Below are positions 47,654-56,747 of a stretch of DNA of 64,000 bases, one piece after another. The stretch lies in assembly GCF_001890765.1 (NCBI RefSeq), contig NZ_KV878783.1:559028-623027 (forward strand), read 5' to 3'. This stretch comes from Spirulina major PCC 6313 (GTDB lineage Bacteria; Cyanobacteriota; Cyanobacteriia; Cyanobacteriales; Spirulinaceae). Made by a program: the position numbers and the translations under genes. Position 1 is the first letter of the stretch; every line of letters begins with the position of its first letter. The notes below the pieces were generated by a model. It saw only the letters and a list, made by a program, of their open reading frames with translations, was not told the origin of the DNA and ran no database searches.

Positions 47654-49738
47654 ATGCGATGTTCCGTGCGTCTTATGTTGATTGTTCAGGCGATGCTGTT
47701 GCCTGTCGCGGTGGGGGCGATCGCAGCAACACTGTTCCCTCAACCGGTTGCCAGCCAAACCTATCAATCCCTTCAGGCTTTTTTTACGGAACGCCATGAG
47801 CGTTTCCCGGCATTGCCAGAAGCGGCGGGCGGGGTGATTAATGTGCGGGACTATGGAGCCGTGGGGGATGGCGTGACGGATGATACGGCGGCGTTTCAGC
47901 GGGCATTATCCCGCGATGAGATTGCCAATGGCAGTAAAATCATCTACATCCCCGATGGGACGTATCTGCTCAGGGACACGGTGCAATGGCCCAGGGGCGA
48001 GCATGACGGTTTGGCCTATAAACGCACGACGGTTTTAGGGGAAAGTCGGCAGGGTACGATTTTGAAGCTGGCGGATGGGGCGGCGGGATTTGGCGATCGC
48101 ACCTCGCCCAAACCCCTTTTGGATACCGGGGAAAACCGCGCCAATGGGTTCCGCAATCGGGTGGAAAATCTCACCCTCGATACCGGGCGCAATAATCCGG
48201 GTGCGATCGCCCTGAAATTCAATTCCAACAATGGCGGCGGCGTGTTTGATGTTCAGATGCGATCGGGTGATCGCCAAGGAGTCAGCGGCCTCGACCTCAC
48301 CGCCCCCGAAGTGGGCCCCCTCCTCGTGAAAAATCTAGAGGTGATCGGCTTTGCCCACGGGATTCATGTGGGCGGCGGTCAAACCAACTCCGTCCACATG
48401 GAAAATATTCACCTCCGCGATCAAACCCAAGCCGGGATTCGCCAAGTAATGCAGGTGTTGACCCTGCGGAATCTCGTTAGCGAAAACCCCGTGCCCGCCG
48501 TTGAAATGCTCGCCCACGGTGCGACCCTCTCCCTCCTCGGCGCTCGTCTCACGAACACCGGCCCCGCTGACCTGAGTGCCATCACGACCCGCTATCGTCC
48601 CGACGGCAACAGCACCCCCGGTGAAAATGCCACTATGGCCACATTGCTGATCGATGTGGAACAGCAGGGCTATGGCAACACTGCCACACTGTACGACTGT
48701 AACACCGGAGCATTAACGCCGCTGACGGGGAATATCCCCTACTGGTCTTGCGCTGACCCCCTCGGTACGGCAGCCAAAACCCCGCCGTTTCAACTGCCGG
48801 TACGTGATACGCCTCGCTTACCCGATGATCTGGGCAAGGTTGCGATCGCCCAAGGCAACAGGAGCGCAGACATTCAAGCCGCCATCGATACGCCGGGTGT
48901 GGATACGGTGTTTCTGCCCAATCGCACCTATGAGATCACAGAACCCGTGCAGATTCGTGGTACGGTGCGCCGGATTACGGGCATGGGCGCACGGATTAGC
49001 AACGATTCCGTGGAGCCGAGTTTTCGACTGGAGGCGGGCGATGCGCCGATCGTAGTGATCGAACGGTTAGAAGAGGCCAGCGTGCTGCAAAATAGCGATC
49101 GCACCCTTGTTGTTCAAAAATCCTCCCTGCGCAGCTATGCCAACACCCCCCAAGGCAACGGCGACACCTTTTTAGAAGACATTGTGACCAATCAAGTCAC
49201 GATGCAGCATCAAGCCCTATGGGCGCGGAGCTTGAATGTCGAAGGGCGACCGCCAGCCGGTGAGGCGAAAATCATCAACAAGGGCGGCCAGCTTTGGGTG
49301 CTGGGGTTAAAAACGGAAAATCCTGGCACGATTCTCAGTACCCACGCTCAGGGTAAAACGGATGTCATTGGCGGCCTGATCTACATCAACCAAGACATTC
49401 CCGATACCCAACCCCCTCAACCTCAATATGTGCAAAATGAATCCGATCTCGCTGTGGTCACTCGCACCTATGCACCCACCGCCATCGGCTATCCCGTCCT
49501 CATCCGTGAAACCACAGGGGGTCACACCACCGACATTGTCAATCCCAATCGCAATCGAAGCGATCGCTTCTTCTACGTAGAAACCACAGCCTCCACCCCA
49601 GCGACCGATCAACACCCTGATCTTGAGCAATTGGGCCGTCATTTCCAAAAACACATCACCACCCCTGAGCCGTCCTGGCTGCTTCCCACTGCTGTCCTGC
49701 TCTGGATTGGGACGAAGCTGCGCCGCTCCTCCCATTAG
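47654..49738 (+). CDS. Exported pectate-lyase-like beta-helix protein with PEP-CTERM tail
   Basis: A 694-residue protein. A signal peptide ends near VASQT. The beta-helix domain opens with VINVRDYGAVGDGVTDDTAAFQRAL, the signature of the pectate lyase 3/GH55-like fold, and continues through a second helix copy starting near SADIQAAIDTPGVDTVFLP. The C-terminus TPEPSWLLPTAVLLWIGTKLRRS has the PEP motif, one hydrophobic helix and a basic end, so exosortase processing is likely. It probably acts on, or binds, extracellular polysaccharide; the catalytic specificity cannot be told. AAAGG lies five bases before ATG 47654. The WecG-type transferase just upstream fits a polysaccharide theme. Confidence 0.8.
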   Translation: MRCSVRLMLIVQAMLLPVAVGAIAATLFPQPVASQTYQSLQAFFTERHERFPALPEAAGGVINVRDYGAVGDGVTDDTAAFQRALSRDEIANGSKIIYIPDGTYLLRDTVQWPRGEHDGLAYKRTTVLGESRQGTILKLADGAAGFGDRTSPKPLLDTGENRANGFRNRVENLTLDTGRNNPGAIALKFNSNNGGGVFDVQMRSGDRQGVSGLDLTAPEVGPLLVKNLEVIGFAHGIHVGGGQTNSVHMENIHLRDQTQAGIRQVMQVLTLRNLVSENPVPAVEMLAHGATLSLLGARLTNTGPADLSAITTRYRPDGNSTPGENATMATLLIDVEQQGYGNTATLYDCNTGALTPLTGNIPYWSCADPLGTAAKTPPFQLPVRDTPRLPDDLGKVAIAQGNRSADIQAAIDTPGVDTVFLPNRTYEITEPVQIRGTVRRITGMGARISNDSVEPSFRLEAGDAPIVVIERLEEASVLQNSDRTLVVQKSSLRSYANTPQGNGDTFLEDIVTNQVTMQHQALWARSLNVEGRPPAGEAKIINKGGQLWVLGLKTENPGTILSTHAQGKTDVIGGLIYINQDIPDTQPPQPQYVQNESDLAVVTRTYAPTAIGYPVLIRETTGGHTTDIVNPNRNRSDRFFYVETTASTPATDQHPDLEQLGRHFQKHITTPEPSWLLPTAVLLWIGTKLRRSSH

Positions 49739-50044
49739 ATCCTCAATCCCTTGGAACTCTAAGCGTCTCGGCAACCGGGGGAATGGTTTCGCCAACGGTA
49801 GGAGAATGAAGGCAAACTCAACCATGAATATTTTTTCCGGACGAAAATATATAAAGTTTTGATGAACGCGATCGCACTTTTAGGGAAATTTTGTAAAACT
49901 TCCGTAATTACCGAACTGATCCGTACATTTACGGAATTAAGTTGCTAAAGTGAAAAACATAGGGTTTTAACAGTACCGCTTCCCTACAAGTGGCGGTGCA
50001 TGGGTGCATTAAACACTGTTATTTAATCGCAAATATGAGGTCGT
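49739..50044. other. Spacer upstream of the PEP-CTERM gene
   Basis: About 300 bases without a gene. Two inverted repeats stand out: TTCCGTAA/TTACGGAA spaced by about 26 bases near 49900-49936, and ACCGC/GCGGT near 49976-49998. The first could be an operator for the downstream gene. No firm promoter was identified. Confidence 0.35.
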
Positions 50045-50725
50045 ATGAACGGATGTCTAGTCGCATGCGCGAGCATTCTGAGTTTGGGTATTGGCGGAAT
50101 TGCGGATGTCAACGCCGCAATGTTGACCAATGGAGGATTTGAAACAGGAGATCTCAACGGTTGGACAATCCAAACCACAGCCAATGGCTCCCATGGCGTT
50201 AACCCCGGCAATATCCCCCTACCGAATGTTACGGAATTTGATGTGACCGGGAGTGGGTTTCCCTCCCTGGCGGCTCAGTTTCGCGTGGGACAGGTGAATT
50301 TCCAAGAAGCTCAATTTGGGGGCGGCAGTCTGACGCAGTCGGTTTACCTAGAGGCGGGCCAGTTTGAATTGACGGTGGACGCGGCCAGTCAGTCCGAACG
50401 CCGCAATGCTTCGGGGGGGCTGCTGGAATTAATGTTTGATGGAGAGGCGATCGCCCGCCATGACTTTTCGGCAATCTCCCCGGACTTAGTCAAATATGCC
50501 AGCCTCTCCGCTCGGTTTGATGTGTTCACCGAGGGTTGGTATGACGTGGGCTTCCAATTGACCCGCCCCTATCTCACCACCGCGACGACCCCCACACAAT
50601 TTGTGGACAATGTGACCCTGACCGCACTGCATCAATCGGTGCCAGAGGCGCGGGGCGGCTGGGTGATGCTCTTGGGTGGACTGGGCATTGGTGCGGTGGT
50701 GCGTCGCCGGCGATCGTCGATGTGA
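50045..50725 (+). CDS. PEP-CTERM sorting domain protein
   Basis: A 226-residue exported protein. The signal peptide (LVACASILSLGIGGIADVNA) leads into a beta-sandwich that opens AAMLTNGGFETGDLNGWT, a very common start for cyanobacterial PEP-CTERM proteins with a carbohydrate-binding-like fold. The C-terminus SVPEARGGWVMLLGGLGIGAV plus RRRR matches the PEP-CTERM layout with PEA in place of PEP. Function probably lies in the extracellular matrix. It stands alone with its own spacer. Confidence 0.8.
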   Translation: MNGCLVACASILSLGIGGIADVNAAMLTNGGFETGDLNGWTIQTTANGSHGVNPGNIPLPNVTEFDVTGSGFPSLAAQFRVGQVNFQEAQFGGGSLTQSVYLEAGQFELTVDAASQSERRNASGGLLELMFDGEAIARHDFSAISPDLVKYASLSARFDVFTEGWYDVGFQLTRPYLTTATTPTQFVDNVTLTALHQSVPEARGGWVMLLGGLGIGAVVRRRRSSM

Positions 50726-50974
50726 TAGGGCGTGCATGGGGTTGTTGGTATCTCTGCAATGGAGACGGATCGGGGCTGCGATCGCCTGAACGTCATCCCG
50801 CAATCCGTAAGGTATGGTGAAGTTTAGAATCCCCACACCCAGGGGATTGAGCCTCTAATCCGTTCATCAAGCCGCCAAGATTGCGATCTGAATCTCCTAA
50901 AATTCAATGGGATGAGGTAGAACGGGAATGTACCCACCCAGTCACAGAACAGGCAGAGAGAAATTTTGATAGTG

Positions 50975-52345
50975 ATGATGATCAAGCGATCTTGGGCTTT
51001 AAGTTTGTGTTGCGCCATGTTGGTGTTTTTGGGGGTTGTGGCTTGGAGTCCAGCGCGAGGACAGGTGCAGGCTGACGCGAGGGTGGCTGACGCGAGGGTG
51101 GCTGACGCGAGGGTGGCTGACGCGAGGGTGGCTGACGCGATCGCCGCCATGGAACAGGAGTGGAGCGGGGAATACGCGGAGTATTGGGGGCTTGAACTGG
51201 GCGAGGTTGAGATTCAAGTTGAAGAAATTGCCGCCAAACTGACGGAACTAGAGCAAGTCACGGGACAAAAGGGGGCGGTATTGTGGTTAATGTCGAAACC
51301 CGATGCCTTGAATCTTGCCCTCACCACCCCCGACACGCTGGCCGTCAGTCGGGATATTCCTGCTGCCAATGCCAACGCATTGATGCAAACGATGCGGGAA
51401 TTTCAGCGGGAAGTGTCGCAGCCCCGTAACCTGAACTCTGATCGCTATTTGGGTGCTGCGAGTCGGCTTTATGATTGGATGATTGCCCCTCTTGCTGAAA
51501 TTTTGCGCCGAGATGGGATTGATTTGCTGTTGATTTGCGGGGGGAATGGGCTGCGATCGTTTCCCTTTGCGGCGTTGTACGACCAGGCAAATCAACAATT
51601 TCTCGTTGAACAATTCAGCCTCGCCCAGATTCCGGCGTTTAATCTCCTGAACACGGCTGCCCATCGGCTCGATCAGGCGACGGTGCTCGCGATGGGGGCT
51701 TCGGAATTTCAGGAACAAGCACCACTGCCGGGGGTGGAGACTGAACTGGCGAATATTCCGTCCCGTTGGCGCGATCGCGCCTTTCTCAATAGCGAATTCA
51801 CCCAACGGCGGTTACGGCGGGAGCGTCGCGCCTGTAACTGTGACATTGTCCATCTCGCCACCCATGCCGATTTCAACGCCGGAACGCCGCAAGATTCCTA
51901 CATTCAATTTTTCCGCGATCGCTTAGAACTCGACGACATTGAGCGATTTGCCTGGGATGACCCGCCCGTGGAATTGGTGGTGCTCAGTGCCTGCGAAACG
52001 GCGGCGGGCAACGCCGAAGCAGAGCTAGGGTTTGCTGGGTTAATCGTCAAATCCGGGGCGCGATCGGCCCTGGCGAGTTTGTGGTATATCAGTGATTTGG
52101 GAACCGTGGGGGTGATGGGTGAGTTTTATCACGCCCTCCAAACTGCACCCACCAAGGCGGTGGCCCTCCAACAGGCTCAACTGGCCATGTTGCGCGGTCA
52201 GGTGGCGATCGCTGACCGCCAACTCCAAACCCGCGCCGGTGCGATCGACCTCGACCCCGTCATCCTCACCCAAACCCAAAACGGCCAAACCTTCACCCAC
52301 CCCTTCTATTGGGCCGCCTACACCCTGATCGGCAACGCCTGGTAA
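50975..52345 (+). CDS. Exported CHAT domain protein with ADARV tandem repeat
   Basis: A 456-residue protein. ATG at 50975 (or 50978) opens a signal sequence (WALSLCCAMLVFLGVVAW). Immediately after the cleavage region are four to five copies of the pentapeptide ADARV. The rest is a CHAT domain with the dyad His297 (VHLATHADF) and Cys340 (LSACETAAGN) and the terminal FYWAAYTLIGNAW. Unlike the TPR-CHAT protein at 5035-7695 it has almost no TPR part. It is not clustered with DUF1822 or TPS genes. Substrate unknown. Confidence 0.85.
   Translation: MMIKRSWALSLCCAMLVFLGVVAWSPARGQVQADARVADARVADARVADARVADAIAAMEQEWSGEYAEYWGLELGEVEIQVEEIAAKLTELEQVTGQKGAVLWLMSKPDALNLALTTPDTLAVSRDIPAANANALMQTMREFQREVSQPRNLNSDRYLGAASRLYDWMIAPLAEILRRDGIDLLLICGGNGLRSFPFAALYDQANQQFLVEQFSLAQIPAFNLLNTAAHRLDQATVLAMGASEFQEQAPLPGVETELANIPSRWRDRAFLNSEFTQRRLRRERRACNCDIVHLATHADFNAGTPQDSYIQFFRDRLELDDIERFAWDDPPVELVVLSACETAAGNAEAELGFAGLIVKSGARSALASLWYISDLGTVGVMGEFYHALQTAPTKAVALQQAQLAMLRGQVAIADRQLQTRAGAIDLDPVILTQTQNGQTFTHPFYWAAYTLIGNAW
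51071..51140 (+). repeat. 15-bp perfect tandem repeat in the CHAT gene
   Basis: The unit GCTGACGCGAGGGTG occurs four times without a mismatch at 51071-51130, followed by a ten-base partial copy. It codes ADARV pentapeptides just behind the signal peptide. The 15-base unit keeps the frame whatever the copy number. Confidence 0.95.
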
Positions 52346-52406
52346 TCCCACCACTGCCCAGGGGTTTGATATCATAGCTATGCTTCACCTACGACACAGG
52401 AAAACT

Positions 52407-52619
52407 ATGGGCGAATCTAAACGACGCAAGGAATCCCTCGGCGAAAAATACGGCCAAGAAGAGCGAATCTTACCCTGGGTTCCGATCACCAAACGCCAAT
52501 CGGAACAATTCATGGCAATCACCACCCGTGGAGCTTGGATCGGCATCGGGGCATTAGCCACAGGCTGGTTTACGGTGCGCTTCATCGGCCCGGCCTTTGG
52601 CTGGTGGGATGTGCAGTAG
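52407..52619 (+). CDS. DUF2839 family small membrane protein
   Basis: A 70-residue cyanobacterial protein: MGESKRRKESLGEKYGQEER, then ILPWVPITKRQSEQF and one transmembrane helix around GAWIGIGALATGWFTVRFIG. This matches DUF2839. ATG at 52407 follows AGG in CACAGG; an in-frame ATG nine codons upstream is less likely. The stop is followed at once by the GTG start of the DUF952 gene. Function unknown. Confidence 0.85.
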   Translation: MGESKRRKESLGEKYGQEERILPWVPITKRQSEQFMAITTRGAWIGIGALATGWFTVRFIGPAFGWWDVQ

Positions 52620-53003
52620 GTGACGCGACCCGTTGCGCCGATTTTCCACATCACCCCCCGGACGGCCTGGAACGCTGCCCAAGCTCTGGGCAACTATCGG
52701 CCGCCCTCCTTAGCCACCGAGGGCTTTATCCATGCCTCCACCCTAGAGCAGGTGATCGCGACGGCGAATCGTTTTTTTGCCGGTCAGACAGAATTGGTAT
52801 TGTTGAGGATTGAGTGCGATCGCCTCCATGCCGAATTGGCATGGGAAGCCGTGCCGGATCATGGCACATTTCCCCACCTCTACGGCCCCCTCAACCTCGA
52901 TGCCGTTACCGCCGTCTACCCCCTTACCGCCGATCCACACCACGGCTTCACCCTCCCCCCCGACCTCCAATCCCCCAAAACCACACCAGAACAAAGGGCT
53001 TAA
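52620..53003 (+). CDS. DUF952 family protein
   Basis: A 127-residue protein starting at GTG 52620, directly after the DUF2839 stop. The FHITPRTAWNAAQ, EGFIHASTLEQVIATANRFF, LLRIECDRL and FPHLYGPLNLDAV motifs identify DUF952, a small fold related to ADP-ribosyl-handling enzymes by structure prediction. The last 15 residues run into a palindrome (AAGGGGCTTAAGCCCC-like) common in spacers, so the true end may have been altered. Function unknown. Confidence 0.8.
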   Translation: MTRPVAPIFHITPRTAWNAAQALGNYRPPSLATEGFIHASTLEQVIATANRFFAGQTELVLLRIECDRLHAELAWEAVPDHGTFPHLYGPLNLDAVTAVYPLTADPHHGFTLPPDLQSPKTTPEQRA

Positions 53004-53049
53004 GCCCCTTGCCCCACTGTCACACTGCATCCTTCATCCTTTTGCCCTC

Positions 53050-53274
53050 ATGACTCTCAGCAAAGACGAAGCCCAGCAAATCCTCGAACGCCTCATTTTT
53101 GAAGCAACGGCCCCGGAAGACTGGGTGCAAGATGTGTGGGGCCTCAGTCCGCTGTTAGGCGATAGTGCGGCGAAGCTATACGAAGCCTACCGTACCTTGC
53201 TCGACTGTTGCCCCCCGGAAAAACTAGAAAATTTCGTCCAAAGTCTCCTTGCCGATCACCTCGATCAATCCTGA
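53050..53274 (+). CDS. Small conserved hypothetical protein
   Basis: A 74-residue soluble, helical protein (MTLSKDEAQQILERLIFEA to FVQSLLADHLDQS). ATG at 53050 is the natural start; the frame is open upstream but overlaps DUF952. No motif was recognised. It lies 46 bases after DUF952 on the same strand and is followed by a long hairpin, so it is probably the last gene of that group. Confidence 0.6.
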   Translation: MTLSKDEAQQILERLIFEATAPEDWVQDVWGLSPLLGDSAAKLYEAYRTLLDCCPPEKLENFVQSLLADHLDQS

Positions 53275-53304
53275 GCCACGATGCCCAAGCCTCAACGCTG
53301 GGCA

Positions 53305-53340
53305 CAATCTCCGTCCCGCTTGGCGTGGGAACGGAGATTG
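53305..53340. terminator. Long hairpin after the small hypothetical gene
   Basis: CAATCTCCGT and ACGGAGATTG pair perfectly over 10 bp, with an inner TCCCGC/GTGGGA extension. It lies between two convergent genes, is followed by TTGTTG and probably ends transcription on the + strand. Confidence 0.65.
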
Positions 53341-53384
53341 TTGTTGCCAAAACGCGATTATATTTTGCTCGTTTAGGTTAACGC

Positions 53385-53762
53385 TTAATACTCTTCGACG
53401 AGTAGTTCATTGACCAATTCGCGGCCTCGGCCGTCAAACACTTGGAGGCGAATCAGGTCAGTTTGGGCGGGTTGCCAGGCCACTTGATAGCGCACATCGC
53501 CATTGTGCCAGGTGTAGATGCGACGGTTCCGTGTGCCGCCGACGGATGCACCGCTGAGGTAAATATTACTGCCGTTGCGCTTGCTTTCGCCGTAGTAGGC
53601 CAGGGTGTTGTTGGTGTAGTCGAGGGTAACGATCCAGTTTTCGTTTTGAAAGACTCCGGTGGGGAGGGTTTGGGCGATCGCAATCGGGGGGACAGTCGCC
53701 GCAACGATGAGGGGACTGGACAAACCTAAAACGGCCAGTAATGCGTAGTGATGAAGTTTCAT
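53385..53762 (-). CDS. Small exported protein, function unknown
   Basis: A 125-residue protein. A signal peptide (YALLAVLGLSSPLIVAATVPPIAIAQ, given here only by its extent, residues 6-31) precedes a beta-rich domain with TGVFQNENWIVTLDYTNNTL, YYGESKRNGSNIYL and YQVAWQPAQTDLIRLQVFDG. Proteins of this type are found in cyanobacteria without an assigned role. Complete, ATG at 53762, single gene. Confidence 0.65.
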   Translation of the reverse strand: MKLHHYALLAVLGLSSPLIVAATVPPIAIAQTLPTGVFQNENWIVTLDYTNNTLAYYGESKRNGSNIYLSGASVGGTRNRRIYTWHNGDVRYQVAWQPAQTDLIRLQVFDGRGRELVNELLVEEY

Positions 53763-53917
53763 GGTTATTGACGGGGAGTGACGAAAGACAAAACCAGTGG
53801 AACAAGCCGCTCTCGATATTGTGCAGAATCGAGGGGTGGATCAATCCAACCAATGCCCTGATGAAAGCGGGATGGATCTCAATCATAGGGGAGGAAATTA
53901 GGGAATGGCAAACGTGG

Positions 53918-55120
53918 TTAAAACCCTGGGGATTGCAGGGCGGTGTGATAGTGGGTGATCAGGTGTTGGGTGATGGTGGGCCAGTGGTAGTGCGATCGCG
54001 CCCATTGTTTCCCCTGTTCGCCTTGGTTGTGGCATTGCTCAGGATTGCTCAACAACTCCGCTAAACAGGCGGCTAAATCCTCCACTGTGCCGGGAATGAC
54101 CCGACCCGCTCCGGCCTGGTCCACATCCGGCGCGATCTGCACTTCTGGGGTAATCACCACCGGCAGCCCGGCGGCCATGGCTTCGGCGACGGCGATCGCA
54201 AAATTCTCCGCAAAGGAGGGCAAGACGAAGAGATCCGACCCTTGCAAGACTAATTCTTTATCCCATCCCGTCACGAGGCCGGTGAAGGTGACGCGATCGC
54301 TCAATCCTAACCGTTGAACTTGGGCGGTGAGTTCGGCGGCATAATCGGGGCTGTGGAATTCCCCCGCGAGGAGGACATGGTAGGGGGTGCGATCGCCCAA
54401 CCGCGCCACGGCATTGAGGAGGAGATCCGGGCGTTTTTTGTAGTGAATTCGGGAGAGAAAAAGAATAATCGGGCGATCGTCGGGAATGGCGTAGGTTTGG
54501 CGCAATTTCGCCGCCGCATCGGGAATCTCTGCCCCTGGCGTTACCCCCAAAGGAAGAATCGCCGTTTTGGCGGTGATCCCAAAGTTGCGCACATCTGCCG
54601 CTTCTCCGGGGGTGGTGCAATGGACGAGAGCGGCATGGTTGAGCGATCGCCGTTCGATCAGCGCACTGTACACCTGCTTTTTTTTGCGACTTTGAGCCAA
54701 GGCCCAGGGGGCAAGCTGGCCCATGGTGCGCATCGTGTAGGGTACGTGACGAAGGTGGGCGATCGTGGCGGCAGCCGTTGACCCGTAGGCGAAAAGGTAA
54801 TGGGTATCGAGGACATCGTAGCGGGGTAAATTTTCCCAGAGCCAGCGCGTCCAGGGAATGGAAAAGAGGAAGCTGCGATCGCCCCCCAAAGACAACCGCT
54901 GCAACGGCACATTAAAACGCGGAAAAAACCACACCGGAACCCCCTCATACTCCACCCGCTCCCCCAAGGGAACCGGCAGCACAGCGGGCCCGTGGTCATT
55001 TGTCGTGCAGATTTCCACCTCCACCCCTTGGGCCCGCAACTCCCGCCCAAAATTCAACGCTACTGCCGTCGGCCCCCCACGCAGGGGCGACAACGAGGGG
55101 ATTACATGGAGCACCCGCAT
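53918..55120 (-). CDS. GT4-family glycosyltransferase
   Basis: A 400-residue retaining glycosyltransferase of GT-B fold. The N-terminal MRVLHVIPSLSPLRGGPTAV binds acceptor; the C-terminal nucleotide-sugar site shows FLSRIHYKKRPDLLLNA and the EX7E-type region SFAENFAIAVAEAMAAGLPV. I start at ATG 55120 rather than at the upstream extension; this ATG overlaps the hydrolase stop (TGATG), so the two are translationally coupled. Likely makes exopolysaccharide or a glycolipid; the sugar is unknown. Confidence 0.9.
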   Translation of the reverse strand: MRVLHVIPSLSPLRGGPTAVALNFGRELRAQGVEVEICTTNDHGPAVLPVPLGERVEYEGVPVWFFPRFNVPLQRLSLGGDRSFLFSIPWTRWLWENLPRYDVLDTHYLFAYGSTAAATIAHLRHVPYTMRTMGQLAPWALAQSRKKKQVYSALIERRSLNHAALVHCTTPGEAADVRNFGITAKTAILPLGVTPGAEIPDAAAKLRQTYAIPDDRPIILFLSRIHYKKRPDLLLNAVARLGDRTPYHVLLAGEFHSPDYAAELTAQVQRLGLSDRVTFTGLVTGWDKELVLQGSDLFVLPSFAENFAIAVAEAMAAGLPVVITPEVQIAPDVDQAGAGRVIPGTVEDLAACLAELLSNPEQCHNQGEQGKQWARSHYHWPTITQHLITHYHTALQSPGF

Positions 55121-56037
55121 CACACCGAGGTCGAGGCTTGGGGCTGATGCTGGGCAATAAACCGCACCATGGCCGCTGCCACCGTCTCCGGTTGTTCCAA
55201 ATGGGGCACATGACCCGCCTCCGGAATCCACACCAATTCACTGTTAGGAATCAACCGTTCAAACACAGGCGCGTTTTTCGTCCCCAAAATCGCATCCTGT
55301 GCCCCCCAAGCGATCAGCGTCGGCTGCTGCAAGTGAGGCAATTGGCGTTTAAACGACCCATAACCGCCCTGCTTCGTAAAGTTCACCAACGCCTGATTCC
55401 AACCCGACACCGCCACATGGAGCGCCGCGCACAGGTTCGCGTCCTCGGTGACAAATTTCGCGTCATTATAATAGGCTTTGCGGCTGATTTTTTCGCGCAC
55501 CTTGGGGCTGCTGAGAAAATTCGTCGCCCAGCGATCGAGGGGGGGAATCATCAATTTTCCGGCGATCGGCCGAGGCGCAAGACCCGCACTATCGAGCAAC
55601 ACCACCTGTTGCACAATCTCCGGATAACTGAGGGCAAAATCCAACGCCGCCGCCCCGCCCATGGATGCCCCCACGAGGATCATCGGAGTCCGGATAAAGT
55701 GTTGCCAAAAGGCATGGATGTGGGTTTTAATCGCCTCGGTTCCAGCGGGAAGATCCAAGCGCCGTTCAGTAAAGCCAAAATTGAGCAAATCCATCGCCCA
55801 GACCTGATGCTGCTCACTGAGGAAGGGGAGAAGGCGGCGATATTCGAGCAGGGAACTGTCGAAGCCGTGGAGGAGGAGGATCGGGGGTTGGCCGGTGCCT
55901 TGGGTGACGTAGGTGGAGGCGATCGCCCGCTCCGAAAGAGGCGTTAAGATGGGTTCAACCTGAATCTGTCGGGCCATGGCGATCGACGTGGATTCGGTCA
56001 ACTGGGCAGCATCCGCAGGAAGAGTATAGGCAGGCAT
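55120..56037 (-). CDS. Alpha/beta-fold hydrolase
   Basis: A 305-residue serine hydrolase. The oxyanion loop is LLLHGFDSS, the nucleophile elbow GASMGG (Ser), and the catalytic His is in GHVPHLEQP; the Asp is probably in WGAQDAILG. The start at ATG 56037 (MPAYTLPADAAQLTES) excludes a low-complexity upstream extension. It overlaps the next gene by one base. Close cyanobacterial homologues are annotated only as alpha/beta hydrolases. Confidence 0.9.
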   Translation of the reverse strand: MPAYTLPADAAQLTESTSIAMARQIQVEPILTPLSERAIASTYVTQGTGQPPILLLHGFDSSLLEYRRLLPFLSEQHQVWAMDLLNFGFTERRLDLPAGTEAIKTHIHAFWQHFIRTPMILVGASMGGAAALDFALSYPEIVQQVVLLDSAGLAPRPIAGKLMIPPLDRWATNFLSSPKVREKISRKAYYNDAKFVTEDANLCAALHVAVSGWNQALVNFTKQGGYGSFKRQLPHLQQPTLIAWGAQDAILGTKNAPVFERLIPNSELVWIPEAGHVPHLEQPETVAAAMVRFIAQHQPQASTSV

Positions 56038-56090
56038 GACAGACGACAGACGACAAAATAACCCTTCATAGTGTAGAGCATTCACGCCCC

Positions 56091-56324
56091 ATGCCCCCCC
56101 GCCGCCCCTCTGCAAAACCCCTCGTTTTCCTCGTGTCTGTTGGTTTTGGCGTTCTCTGTTTCGCCACGGTATCCCGCTACGGCCCCGAAGCCAATTGGGC
56201 GCGGGAATGGCTGGCATTAATCCCGTTGCAAGTTCTCGCCTTGGGCTATGTGGGCTATCGCTATGGGTTCAAACGCCGTGCTATTAGCCCCCCCTTAGAT
56301 TCTGATCGCCCTCCCCAATCCTAA
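56091..56324 (+). CDS. Small two-helix membrane protein
   Basis: A 77-residue protein with two hydrophobic segments, PLVFLVSVGFGVLCFATV and WLALIPLQVLALGYVGYRY, and basic flanks. It is divergent from the hydrolase gene, 53 bases away. No family recognised; the hydrophobic pattern and clean start argue that it is real. Confidence 0.55.
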   Translation: MPPRRPSAKPLVFLVSVGFGVLCFATVSRYGPEANWAREWLALIPLQVLALGYVGYRYGFKRRAISPPLDSDRPPQS

Positions 56325-56453
56325 AAAAAATCCCGCCTAAACTGACAATAAGGACGGGAAATCATTGGTTGACACTCCCCGCGCTCATGGAGGTTAACTA
56401 TTTAATCTGGTAATTAAAAAAGGCTCTAAACCTCTAGCGAGCAAGATGCTCGT

Positions 56454-56670
56454 CTGAGTACAGGACAAAAGTTGAAATGTACGGCGGCATCTTGATTTTG
56501 ATGGGGTGGGAGCATCCTGCTCCCTATTTTGTCTGATCCCAGCGGGCAAGATGCCCGCACTACAACAGACTATGGATTTTTAGGGAGCGTGTTGAGTGTT
56601 GCTATTGTTCCACCCAACTACGAAATCATCAGGGTTTCAGCCAAAGCCTGATTTTTTGTCCTGTACTCAG
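56454..56670. mobile_element. Small element with 17-bp terminal inverted repeats (MITE-like)
   Basis: CTGAGTACAGGACAAAA at 56454-56470 is repeated in inverted orientation (TTTTGTCCTGTACTCAG) at 56654-56670. Both ends are flanked by GATGCTCG-like sequence, so the repeat may extend outward imperfectly. The 217-bp span has no coding frame. It lies in a 423-base gene-free stretch downstream of prfC that also holds palindromic GCAAGATGC motifs. A transposase-dependent element is likely but unproven. Confidence 0.55.
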
Positions 56671-56747
56671 GATGCTCGTATTTTTTAACTACAGATCAAC
56701 AGTTCAGACAAAGTTTCAAGCAAATGGTGATCCGACAGATTTTAGGA

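Noticed and set aside
55000-55947. 315-residue frame opposite the hydrolase and glycosyltransferase
   Set aside because: Basic, His/Arg-rich shadow composition; crosses two real genes.
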